Part shown: piece after piece, positions 19,532-26,320 of the stretch
How the letters are laid out: each line of letters starts with the position of its first letter
Numbering within the stretch: position 1 is the stretch's first letter
Assembly: GCA_902545635.1 (NCBI GenBank)
Contig: CACCGT010000001.1
Location: 1-64,000 of the forward strand
Length of the DNA: 64,000 bases
Source of the DNA: an uncultured Pelagibacteraceae bacterium
Lineage (GTDB): Bacteria; Pseudomonadota; Alphaproteobacteria; Pelagibacterales; Pelagibacteraceae
Direction of reading: 5' to 3'
The notes under the pieces: generated by a model
Databases searched by the model: none
The model's input: only the letters and a program-made list of their open reading frames with translations
What the model was told of the DNA's origin: nothing
Made by a program: the position numbers and the translations under genes

Positions 19532-19747
19532 CTAATAGTCATAATCGTCATCATCGTCATCTCTCCATCCCATTTGGTACATCAGATAAGCTGCGGTTAT
19601 TACACTAATGACACCTGCAACCATACCAAAATTTACCCCCATCTCTTGTCCAAAATAGTACCATCCAATTTGGGTCGCGCCAATTGGCGGGATACAAAGA
19701 ATAGCCATTAATATTGCAATTCTAACTGGAAAACTTGGTTTTTTCAT
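19532..19747 (-). CDS. Small membrane protein with acidic tail
   Basis: The start at 19747 overlaps the stop of the preceding gene as TAATG; a longer frame from 19801 would run inside that gene. The 71 residues begin MKKPSFPVRIAILMAILCIP, hold two hydrophobic helices (about 8-25 and 37-55) and end WRDDDDDDYDY, an unusual Asp/Tyr tail that could bind cations. No family is recognised. It lies 40 bases before the DMGDH-like gene in the same direction. Confidence 0.6.
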   Translation of the reverse strand: MKKPSFPVRIAILMAILCIPPIGATQIGWYYFGQEMGVNFGMVAGVISVITAAYLMYQMGWRDDDDDDYDY

Positions 19748-20229
19748 TAGATAGATGAACCCATCGGCATAGGTTGAGAGACCGCAGTAGTAAGCCAACA
19801 ATTTTTTAAAAATCCATCGAGCTCATATTTTTCAACTTGCCATTTAAATTTATAATACTTTTTGTCTTTATCCATAATTGTCACTTCAAAAGTCGATACG
19901 CCCTTTGATTTGTATACCTCTACAATTTCATAGTTCTCGTGATTTAAAAGCATTGAGTAGGAATCTGTTTTGATCATATTTTTAAATCTCTCAATAGGTC
20001 CTGTTACTCTCTGATTGTTTGGGTGCGCAAAAAACCATGTTTGAATTATCCCATGATCTTTACTGGGAGTATCATTTTTCATCAAAGCATTAAGTTGAAT
20101 TTCAATAACTTCTCTAGGTTTTATATCTGGATTTGGTTTTTTTATTTCAGCTTTTAATTCATTTGTAGAAAAAATTAAAAATATAAATACAAAAAAAATT
20201 CTATAAATGCCTGGCTGTATTTTTAACAT
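19747..20229 (-). CDS. DUF4864-type exported protein
   Basis: I choose ATG 20229 because it gives MLKIQPGIYRIFFVFIFLIF, a signal peptide ending ELKA; longer frames (20256, 20310) only add residues read from within the upstream gene. The mature ~135 residues match the DUF4864 pattern: PREVIEIQLNALMKNDTPSK, IIQTWFFAHPNNQRVTGPIE, RFKNMIKTDSYSMLLNHENY. The fold is probably NTF2-like. The function is unknown. It overlaps the upstream oxidoreductase gene by 29 bases and is coupled to the small membrane protein by TAATG. Confidence 0.75.
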   Translation of the reverse strand: MLKIQPGIYRIFFVFIFLIFSTNELKAEIKKPNPDIKPREVIEIQLNALMKNDTPSKDHGIIQTWFFAHPNNQRVTGPIERFKNMIKTDSYSMLLNHENYEIVEVYKSKGVSTFEVTIMDKDKKYYKFKWQVEKYELDGFLKNCWLTTAVSQPMPMGSSI

Positions 20230-20770
20230 CTTCCAAAAACTCAATTCTTTTTTCATTTGATACAAATGGTACAGCAAAATATCGTTTATAGGTAATGTCA
20301 TAAATACCACACTTATTAAAAATACCTTTTTTAATTCTTCTAAGGGGTAAATTTAAAAAAAAATCTGAAATTGAGAATCTAGGTGAACCATATGTGCAAA
20401 AAATCAAAGCTTTTTTGCTTTTTAGTTTACCAACAGCATATCCATAATTACCGAATAGTTTCTTAAATGAAAAAGCCCAGGGTGGCGCCAAAACCTTATC
20501 GATCCAACCTTCTACAATAGCAGGCATTCTATAATTCCATATAGGAGCAACTAGAACAATTAAATCAGAATCATCAATTTTTCTTCTGTGATCCAAAACA
20601 ATACCATCAGCATTTTCACCAGCATATACTGGATCAAACTTTTCTTTATATAAATCTACACATTCAACTAAATGACCATTTTCTTTAGCGGATTTTATGA
20701 AATTATCTTTTATAGCAAAATTAAAAGATTTATCGTTGTAATGCCCATATACCAAAAATACTTTTTTCAT
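20201..20770 (-). CDS. NAD(P)H quinone oxidoreductase/flavodoxin-fold protein
   Basis: A 189-residue flavodoxin-like protein of the KefF/MdaB/NQO family. MKKVFLVYGHYNDKSFNFAI is the FMN/FAD phosphate-loop strand, VLVAPIWNYRMPAIVEGWID is the conserved W-x-Y region, and ALIFCTYGSP is the third flavin contact. It probably reduces quinones by two electrons using NAD(P)H. Starts one base into the stop of the CoA-binding gene. Length is typical. The physiological substrate is unknown. Confidence 0.82.
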   Translation of the reverse strand: MKKVFLVYGHYNDKSFNFAIKDNFIKSAKENGHLVECVDLYKEKFDPVYAGENADGIVLDHRRKIDDSDLIVLVAPIWNYRMPAIVEGWIDKVLAPPWAFSFKKLFGNYGYAVGKLKSKKALIFCTYGSPRFSISDFFLNLPLRRIKKGIFNKCGIYDITYKRYFAVPFVSNEKRIEFLEDVKNTARHL

Positions 20771-21237
20771 TAATCTTTAAGGACTGGGAAAACTGGATTA
20801 GATTTTTGAAAAAGTTTTTGATACTCCTGTTTAATACATCTATTGGAAATAAATTGGATATTCTCTTTATCTGCTAAAACTTTTGCCTCATCACTGTGAA
20901 TTCCGTATTGTAACCATAGAACTTTTGTTCCTTTTTTAATTGCTTCTTTTGCAATTCCTTCAGCCTCTTTTGAAGGTCTAAAAACATCAACTATATCTAT
21001 TTCTTCCTTTATCTTATCTAAACTTTCGATCATCTGTTCCCCATTTACAATCTCACCAGCTGCAAAAGGGTTAATAGGAATAACTTTATAACCAAAATTT
21101 TGCATATATTTCATAACAACATTTGCTGGTTTTCTCTTAAGATTTTTTCTATCCTCTCCTTTTTTTTCAGAGCTCACTCCAATCATAGCTATGGTTTTTG
21201 ATTTTCTTAAAATAGATTTAATTTCATTATCGTTCAT
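20770..21237 (-). CDS. CoA-binding domain protein (YccU family)
   Basis: A 155-residue Rossmann-fold protein resembling YccU: IAMIGVSSEKKGEDRKNLKR, NVVMKYMQNFGYKVIPINP, VDVFRPSKEAEGIAKEAI and VLWLQYGIHSDEAKVLA, with the late FISNRCIKQEYQ holding the conserved Cys. These proteins bind CoA but their role is not established. It lies 21 bases after the crotonase-fold gene and overlaps the oxidoreductase by one base. Confidence 0.85.
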   Translation of the reverse strand: MNDNEIKSILRKSKTIAMIGVSSEKKGEDRKNLKRKPANVVMKYMQNFGYKVIPINPFAAGEIVNGEQMIESLDKIKEEIDIVDVFRPSKEAEGIAKEAIKKGTKVLWLQYGIHSDEAKVLADKENIQFISNRCIKQEYQKLFQKSNPVFPVLKD

Positions 21238-21258
21238 TATTTTCTTTCTGAATAACTA

Positions 21259-22032
21259 TTATTTATTTTTCCAACTGGGTTTTCTTTTTTGTAAAAAAGC
21301 TGATATTCCCTCTTTTGCATCTTGCGAAGCCATATTTACAGTCATCATTTTACTTGTAAACTTATAAGCATCTCTTAGTGGCATCTCTAATTGTTTATAA
21401 AATGCTTGTTTTCCAATTTTAATTGTTAAATTTGATTTTGAAGAAATTTTTTTTGCAATTTTTAAAACTTCTGCATTTAGTTTTTTGTTTGAAAAATAAT
21501 CATTAATCAAACCAATTTCCTTAGCATATTTTGCATTTATTGGGTCTCCAGTCAGAAGCATCTTCATCATGATTTTACGAGTTACTTTTCTACTTACAGC
21601 AACCATTGGAGTGCTGCAGAAAAGTCCAATATTTACTCCTGGTGTTGCAAAGGTGGCATTTGTTGTACTATAAGCTAGGTCACAACTTGCAGCTAACTGA
21701 CATCCAGCTGCATAAGCTGCACCATGCACTTTTGCAATAACAGGTTTCTTTCCTTCAACAATTTTCATCATTAATTTTGAGCAAAGATTAAATAATTTTA
21801 AGTGATTTGATCTATTTTTAATTCCACCAACTTCTTTAAGATTATGACCAGCACTAAATCCTTTGCCTGATCCCTCTAATATTATTACTCTTGTATCATC
21901 ATCCCTGTCTAATCGAGTAAAAGTATTCAAAAGATCTCTTAAAGTTTTAAATGACAGTGAATTATAAGTTTTGGGATCATTAATTATTACATTTATAATT
22001 CCGTCACCTAATTTTTTTGTTTTTACATTCAT
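21259..22032 (-). CDS. Enoyl-CoA hydratase/isomerase-family protein (ECHDC3-like), catalytic Glu residues absent
   Basis: A 257-residue crotonase-fold protein. The oxyanion-hole segments GKGFSAGHNLKEV and KVHGAAYAAGCQLAASCDLA are present, and FATPGVNIGLFCSTPMVA resembles the ECHDC3 branch. The two glutamates that add and remove water in true enoyl-CoA hydratase are replaced: the first is Gln in GCQLAAS, the second is Gly in TPGVNIG. It therefore may bind CoA esters without hydrating them, or catalyse another crotonase-fold reaction. Methylthioacryloyl- or acryloyl-CoA hydration (DmdD/AcuH) looks unlikely for this reason. The CoA-binding gene follows after 21 bases. Confidence 0.85.
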   Translation of the reverse strand: MNVKTKKLGDGIINVIINDPKTYNSLSFKTLRDLLNTFTRLDRDDDTRVIILEGSGKGFSAGHNLKEVGGIKNRSNHLKLFNLCSKLMMKIVEGKKPVIAKVHGAAYAAGCQLAASCDLAYSTTNATFATPGVNIGLFCSTPMVAVSRKVTRKIMMKMLLTGDPINAKYAKEIGLINDYFSNKKLNAEVLKIAKKISSKSNLTIKIGKQAFYKQLEMPLRDAYKFTSKMMTVNMASQDAKEGISAFLQKRKPSWKNK

Positions 22033-22039
22033 TTTTTAG

Positions 22040-22414
22040 TTATTTTAACTTACCATCTTCACGCATTTTAGCTCTAATTTTCGTAGCCGAAATTTTTTGT
22101 ATCTCTTCAGATAATACTATCTCCTCGATTTTGTAACCAACTCCTCTCCCGTAACAAATATTTGTAATATTTGGCACCATCATTATTTTAAACCTTCCTT
22201 CAAATTCAGGATTTAATTTATCCTCAATATTTTTTTTTACTGTTTCAAAGTCGAATGGATTATCATCAACTCCTTGTACATCTCTAATTTGGATACACAC
22301 TTGACCAGTTTTTTTTATGATCTCTTTAAATAAAGTATAGTGGCCTTCATGAAACGGTTGCCATCTTCCAAGCATCTGTGCTGTTGGTTTTTTATTATCC
22401 CATTTATATGTCAT
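22040..22414 (-). CDS. Nucleotidylyltransferase (HxGH superfamily)
   Basis: A 124-residue protein of the cytidylyl/adenylyltransferase fold. GRWQPFHEGHYTLF carries the HxGH motif (His22, His25), and the late KISATKIRAKM corresponds to the ISSTxxR nucleotide-binding motif. It is shorter than NMN adenylyltransferases and PPAT. It overlaps the P-loop kinase gene by 4 bases, so the two probably act in sequence: phosphorylation, then nucleotide transfer. The acceptor is unknown. Confidence 0.78.
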   Translation of the reverse strand: MTYKWDNKKPTAQMLGRWQPFHEGHYTLFKEIIKKTGQVCIQIRDVQGVDDNPFDFETVKKNIEDKLNPEFEGRFKIMMVPNITNICYGRGVGYKIEEIVLSEEIQKISATKIRAKMREDGKLK

Positions 22415-22821
22415 TTTATTATTTCCTTTTTAATTTTTTCAGCCCAAGATTTAGCATCTTGAGTAGTCACATGAAAATCATACTTAGCAGGCTTTACAAA
22501 CATTTTATTAGTATCATCAAATCTTCCTTCTTTAATTGTATCAACCCAAATTATAAAATCTGCAGGGAATAAACTTCTTGCTTCTGGTGTTGGGCAAACA
22601 AAGTCTGCTACAACATAATTTCCTTCACTTTTTAACTTAAAAGCAAAATCTGCCATTCTTTTAGATTGTCTTGTTCTTCCCTCCTCTGAAAAATCCCAGT
22701 CATTTGCTGCCTTTCTAACTTCATCTGCGTTTAACCTTTTTGCATTAATTTTGGATGCAAGTTCATCTGCTAATGTTGTTTTGCCAGCTCCAGGTAATCC
22801 CATAATTAAAATTATTTTCAT
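22411..22821 (-). CDS. P-loop kinase, adenylylsulfate-kinase-like
   Basis: A 136-residue kinase with Walker A GLPGAGKTT (8-16) and the APS-kinase-like NADEVRKAANDWDFSEEGR, which in CysC contacts the acceptor, then ADFVCPTPEARSLF. It is shorter than CysC (usually 175-200) and SAR11 bacteria generally cannot reduce sulfate, so a true adenylylsulfate kinase is doubtful. Starts one base into the stop of the M24 gene; overlaps the nucleotidylyltransferase by 4 bases. Confidence 0.75.
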   Translation of the reverse strand: MKIILIMGLPGAGKTTLADELASKINAKRLNADEVRKAANDWDFSEEGRTRQSKRMADFAFKLKSEGNYVVADFVCPTPEARSLFPADFIIWVDTIKEGRFDDTNKMFVKPAKYDFHVTTQDAKSWAEKIKKEIIK

Positions 22822-24056
22822 TAAATTTTTTCTAATGGATGATGTGACATTAACTCTAATCCGTTTTCACCAACTAAATATTGTTGCTCTAATTTCACTC
22901 CCTCATTCCCTCCAACTTCACCAATATAACTTTCTAAAGTAATTGTCATATTTTTTTGAAATGTTCCACCTCTTTCACCTCCATCTGTTGGATATCTAAT
23001 CGCAGGCCATTCATCACATAAACCTATTCCATGAAGCATAACTGAGTATCTATTTCCATAATATTTTTCTGGGAGAGTCCATGCTTTTTCTGTAAATTCT
23101 TTGAATGTTATCCCAGCTTTTATTAATCTTGAATTATAATCTATTTGCTCAATAGCCGTTTGATATAATTTCTTTTGATCTTCGTTGAATTTATTTCCAC
23201 AAACAAATGTTCTTGAAATATCAGCACAATATCCATAAGGGCCTACCATATCTGTATCAAACGATACGATCTCGCCATCTTGTATAATTTTATTACTACT
23301 TTCTTGCATCCAAGGATTGGTTCTAGAGCCTGAAGATAATATTCTACACTCTATCCACTCTCCACCATTTTCAATGTTCGTTTTATGTAAAATCGACCAT
23401 AACTCGTCTTCAGTAATTCCTGATTTCAAGTAATCTCTCATTTTAATTATTCCAATATCAGCAACATCTAAAGCTGCTCGCATGCATTTAATTTCTTCAG
23501 ATGATTTAATAACTCTAGCCTGTTCAAGTATTTTTTTCGCTTCTAAAACTTGAATTCCTTTTTTATTAAGTTCATTTACGGCTGGACCATTGATTACATC
23601 AATTGCAATTTTTTTGCTTTTAAAATAAGAGTTAGATAAATCATTTACTTCATTGACCCATTTTTTAAGTTGCAATTCTGATTGGTCACCATTGCTAAAA
23701 TAATCCCAAGTAATTGCTGGTCTTATTTCATCTATTAAATCAAGACCTTTAGATAATATTTCACAATTAAAATATTCATATAATATTGTTGGACCATCAA
23801 CAGGGATAAAACAATATCTTGTAAGATTATGCATATTATAAACACTCATATTTACAGTATCTAATGCATACCTTACATTTACTGGATCAAATAAAATACA
23901 TGCCTCAATATTATTTTTCTTTAATTCATTTCTTACTCTGTCAAGTCTATAAGATCTAAGTTTGTCAAAATCTATCTCATCCTCTCTTAATCTTTTTTTT
24001 GAAATGTATTTCTTAATTGGTTGATTTTCTGAAAGAATTTTTCTGTTAAACTTCAT
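22821..24056 (-). CDS. M24-family metalloenzyme, DddP-like (candidate DMSP lyase)
   Basis: A 411-residue creatinase/prolidase-fold protein: N-terminal creatinase domain to ~170, C-terminal pita-bread domain from ~180. Metal ligands visible: FDTDMVGPYGYCAD gives Asp267, Asp269, Asp279; then His342 (LHGIG), Glu375 (TLESYIG) and Glu390 (KLEQQY). The extra Asp of the DxD and the 12-residue spacing to the third Asp differ from ordinary M24 peptidases and match what I recall for the DMSP lyase DddP (Asp295, Asp297, Asp307, His371, Glu406, Glu421). Tyr337 (His-5) and Asp348 (His+6) line up with DddP Tyr366 and Asp377. A peptidase or creatinase-like amidase remains possible. Confidence 0.72.
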   Translation of the reverse strand: MKFNRKILSENQPIKKYISKKRLREDEIDFDKLRSYRLDRVRNELKKNNIEACILFDPVNVRYALDTVNMSVYNMHNLTRYCFIPVDGPTILYEYFNCEILSKGLDLIDEIRPAITWDYFSNGDQSELQLKKWVNEVNDLSNSYFKSKKIAIDVINGPAVNELNKKGIQVLEAKKILEQARVIKSSEEIKCMRAALDVADIGIIKMRDYLKSGITEDELWSILHKTNIENGGEWIECRILSSGSRTNPWMQESSNKIIQDGEIVSFDTDMVGPYGYCADISRTFVCGNKFNEDQKKLYQTAIEQIDYNSRLIKAGITFKEFTEKAWTLPEKYYGNRYSVMLHGIGLCDEWPAIRYPTDGGERGGTFQKNMTITLESYIGEVGGNEGVKLEQQYLVGENGLELMSHHPLEKI

Positions 24057-24058
24057 CC

Positions 24059-24499
24059 CTATAACATCTGTACACCAACTCCTGTTTTTGGATAGGTGTA
24101 TAAATTATAATTTGCACAAAGTTCATCTCCAGGTTTCAAATCTTTTATTGAAACCATAAAAAAATATTTTGCATCTGGTTTCTCTCTCAAATTATAATAC
24201 ATGTTTTCTAAGTTATCATCATTTTCGTTAAACTTCTTTGCTTTTGCGGTAGGATCAATTGGATCACCAAATTTTAATGTAGGTAAAATATTAGATACCA
24301 TTCTTTGAACTGTAGGATTATCGGAATGATTATAAAAACCACCTAATGGAGTTCTGATATATTTGTTTTCAAACTGCTCATCTCTTATATGAGTAATGCC
24401 AATAAAAGTATTAGCTTTAATTTCTTTGGTTGCGAATAATCCCAAACCTTCAATCGGTGAACTTTTAATTGTTAATTCATCTGGCAAAGGTCTATACAT
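24059..24499 (-). CDS. SET-domain protein, putative lysine methyltransferase
   Basis: A 146-residue stand-alone SET domain. The landmarks are SPIEGLGLFATKEIKANTFIG near residue 15 (first SET strand), GGFYNHSDNPTVQ (the NHS-x-x-P knot that binds S-adenosylmethionine) and GDELCANYNLYTY at the end. No pre- or post-SET zinc sites are seen. SET proteins methylate lysines; bacterial targets are largely unknown. It lies 2 bases before the M24 gene and 14 bases after the Rieske gene, inside the betaine run. Confidence 0.85.
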   Translation of the reverse strand: MYRPLPDELTIKSSPIEGLGLFATKEIKANTFIGITHIRDEQFENKYIRTPLGGFYNHSDNPTVQRMVSNILPTLKFGDPIDPTAKAKKFNENDDNLENMYYNLREKPDAKYFFMVSIKDLKPGDELCANYNLYTYPKTGVGVQML

Positions 24500-24513
24500 A
24501 TAATCCGCACTTT

Positions 24514-25689
24514 CTACACAATGTTAGTTGCTACCCATTTGTGAAATTGATGTGTTGGATTATCCATATCAGGAGAAAAATTTCCACCATTATATGCATG
24601 TGAGTTGCGGCCTAATTGCATTCTTTGAATTATATCTACATCTTCTTTTTGAATATCTTCCCACAATTTATGATTTTGTTTTCTTAATGATTTAAACTCT
24701 AATGATTTTGAGGCTTTTTCACCTACATAATATATTTCCATATGCTCTAAAGTTTTTTTATGACTAATAGGTTCTAACCAATATGCGTAGAAATGATCTT
24801 TATGTATACCTAACATGACATTGGGAAACAAAGCCACGTACTCTGCAATATTTTCTTTTTCTTTGGGCCAGTTAGGAAAGCAAGGAAATTTTTTCTTACC
24901 TTTAAATTTTGGATTATAAACAACTGTGCCTTGGCCTGCAAAGCGGTTTGGCAATCCTTGAATATGATAGTGATCTTCTATTTTTGAATAAGAATTTAAA
25001 CCTGGATGAACCCATGGCAAATGATAACTTTCACAATAATTTTCAATTGCAAATTTCCAATTACATTTTGCATTTAATTTAAAATAACCAAAATCATTTG
25101 CATGATTAATTAATTTCCTGTCTTTTATTTTCCAAAATTTTGTCCACCTATCACTTAAGGGTTTAATATATTTTTCAAATGGAATTTCGTTGTTACTTAT
25201 ATTAATAAAAATTAAATCTAACCAAACATATGATCTTATTTCTTTTAAATTATTTTTATCTTTTTTAAATTTCGGGCTACTATGTTGGTTCATCCCACCT
25301 ATATGAGGTGTTGCAATTAGCTTTCCATCAGATGTGTATGACCATGAATGATAAGGACATCTAATAACATTTCTAATATTACCTTTTTTGTTTACTAACT
25401 TTACTCCTCTATGACTACAGACGTTATGAAAAACTTTTATCTGATTTTTTTTATTCCTTACTAAAAATAATGGTAGTCCTAACAAGTTAAATGGTTTTAC
25501 ATCTCCAATATTTGGCAAAGAACTTGCAACTCCTATTACGGTCCATTTATTTTCAAATATTTTCTCTCGTTCTATTAAAGTGTAATCTTTACTTGTATAA
25601 CATTCGTTAGGAAGTCCATGTGCTTTAGAAATTGGTCTTTTAACTATATCTAATTTTTTTTTATCTATAATTTTATATATTGCTGACAT
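24514..25689 (-). CDS. Rieske non-heme iron oxygenase alpha subunit (quaternary-amine type)
   Basis: A 391-residue oxygenase. Rieske [2Fe-2S] ligands: Cys91 and His93 (CSHRG), Cys111 and His114 (CPYH). The mononuclear iron site is ENYCESYHLPWVH with His223 and His228, and a later Asp in KEDVDIIQ. The bridging residue before the first His is Glu220 where naphthalene dioxygenase has Asp, a feature I associate with carnitine and glycine betaine oxygenases (CntA, GbcA). With Bhmt and DMGDH in the same operon, oxidative demethylation of glycine betaine or a related betaine is likely. No reductase partner is encoded nearby. Confidence 0.85.
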   Translation of the reverse strand: MSAIYKIIDKKKLDIVKRPISKAHGLPNECYTSKDYTLIEREKIFENKWTVIGVASSLPNIGDVKPFNLLGLPLFLVRNKKNQIKVFHNVCSHRGVKLVNKKGNIRNVIRCPYHSWSYTSDGKLIATPHIGGMNQHSSPKFKKDKNNLKEIRSYVWLDLIFINISNNEIPFEKYIKPLSDRWTKFWKIKDRKLINHANDFGYFKLNAKCNWKFAIENYCESYHLPWVHPGLNSYSKIEDHYHIQGLPNRFAGQGTVVYNPKFKGKKKFPCFPNWPKEKENIAEYVALFPNVMLGIHKDHFYAYWLEPISHKKTLEHMEIYYVGEKASKSLEFKSLRKQNHKLWEDIQKEDVDIIQRMQLGRNSHAYNGGNFSPDMDNPTHQFHKWVATNIV

Positions 25690-25690
25690 T

Positions 25691-26320
25691 TTATTTTGTC
25701 ACTTCATATAGACCAAGCCATGCATTTACATCTTTACTAGCAATATAATCAGATTTAAAAAACTCTATTTCTTTCCATTTATTTTCATTTTTTAATTGTT
25801 TAATTTTTTTATCAAACCCATATTCCTCATATATTCCCTCATTGATAGTGAAACAAATTAGACTTTTATTTTTAGTAATTCTAATAAACTCATCTAACGC
25901 AGGTGGTTTCACATGTCCAAAGGTAAATGTACCAACGCACATTAAAGCATCATATTGATCATCCTTTTCATTGATTGGTTTGTTTAAATCAACTTTATCT
26001 AATTTTTTATAAAGATTGTTTGGAACTAAATCTAAAAGTTTTTGGGATAGATCGGCACCAAAAAAATTAGTGAAACCATACTTTCTTAATTCAACACCAA
26101 CCAATCCAGTTCCACATCCAGCATCATAAATATTAATATCTTTATCTTTTTGATATTTGTTGAAAACTTCTACTGTTTCCTTTGGACCAGTATAATTCCA
26201 TTCAACCATATCTTTATCATATTTATTATTCAGACCCCATTCGTCATAAAAATCCATGACCTCTTTTGTTTCTTTTAATTTATAAATTGGAACTTTGTTA
26301 CCTACATCCTTTTGGGCCAT
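25691..26320 (-). CDS. Class I SAM-dependent methyltransferase
   Basis: A 209-residue methyltransferase. Motif I is IYDAGCGTGLVGVELRKYGF (near 83-102), followed by NFFGADLSQKLLDL (motif post-I acidic residue) and DQYDALMCVGTFTFGHVKPP (motif II). The N-terminal VMDFYDEWGLNNKYDKDMVEWNY resembles Williams-Beuren-type small-molecule methyltransferases. It overlaps the DMGDH-like stop by one base and lies 1 base from the Rieske gene. The substrate is unknown; an N- or O-methylated osmolyte intermediate is plausible from context. Confidence 0.82.
   Translation of the reverse strand: MAQKDVGNKVPIYKLKETKEVMDFYDEWGLNNKYDKDMVEWNYTGPKETVEVFNKYQKDKDINIYDAGCGTGLVGVELRKYGFTNFFGADLSQKLLDLVPNNLYKKLDKVDLNKPINEKDDQYDALMCVGTFTFGHVKPPALDEFIRITKNKSLICFTINEGIYEEYGFDKKIKQLKNENKWKEIEFFKSDYIASKDVNAWLGLYEVTK

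Noticed and set aside
21259-22032. DmdD/AcuH hydratase completing DMSP degradation
   Set aside because: Both catalytic glutamates expected for a hydratase are replaced.
22411-22821. cysC (adenylylsulfate kinase) for sulfate assimilation
   Set aside because: The protein is about 40-60 residues shorter than CysC, no other sulfate-assimilation gene is present, and SAR11 relies on reduced sulfur. Kept as an APS-kinase-like kinase of unknown substrate.
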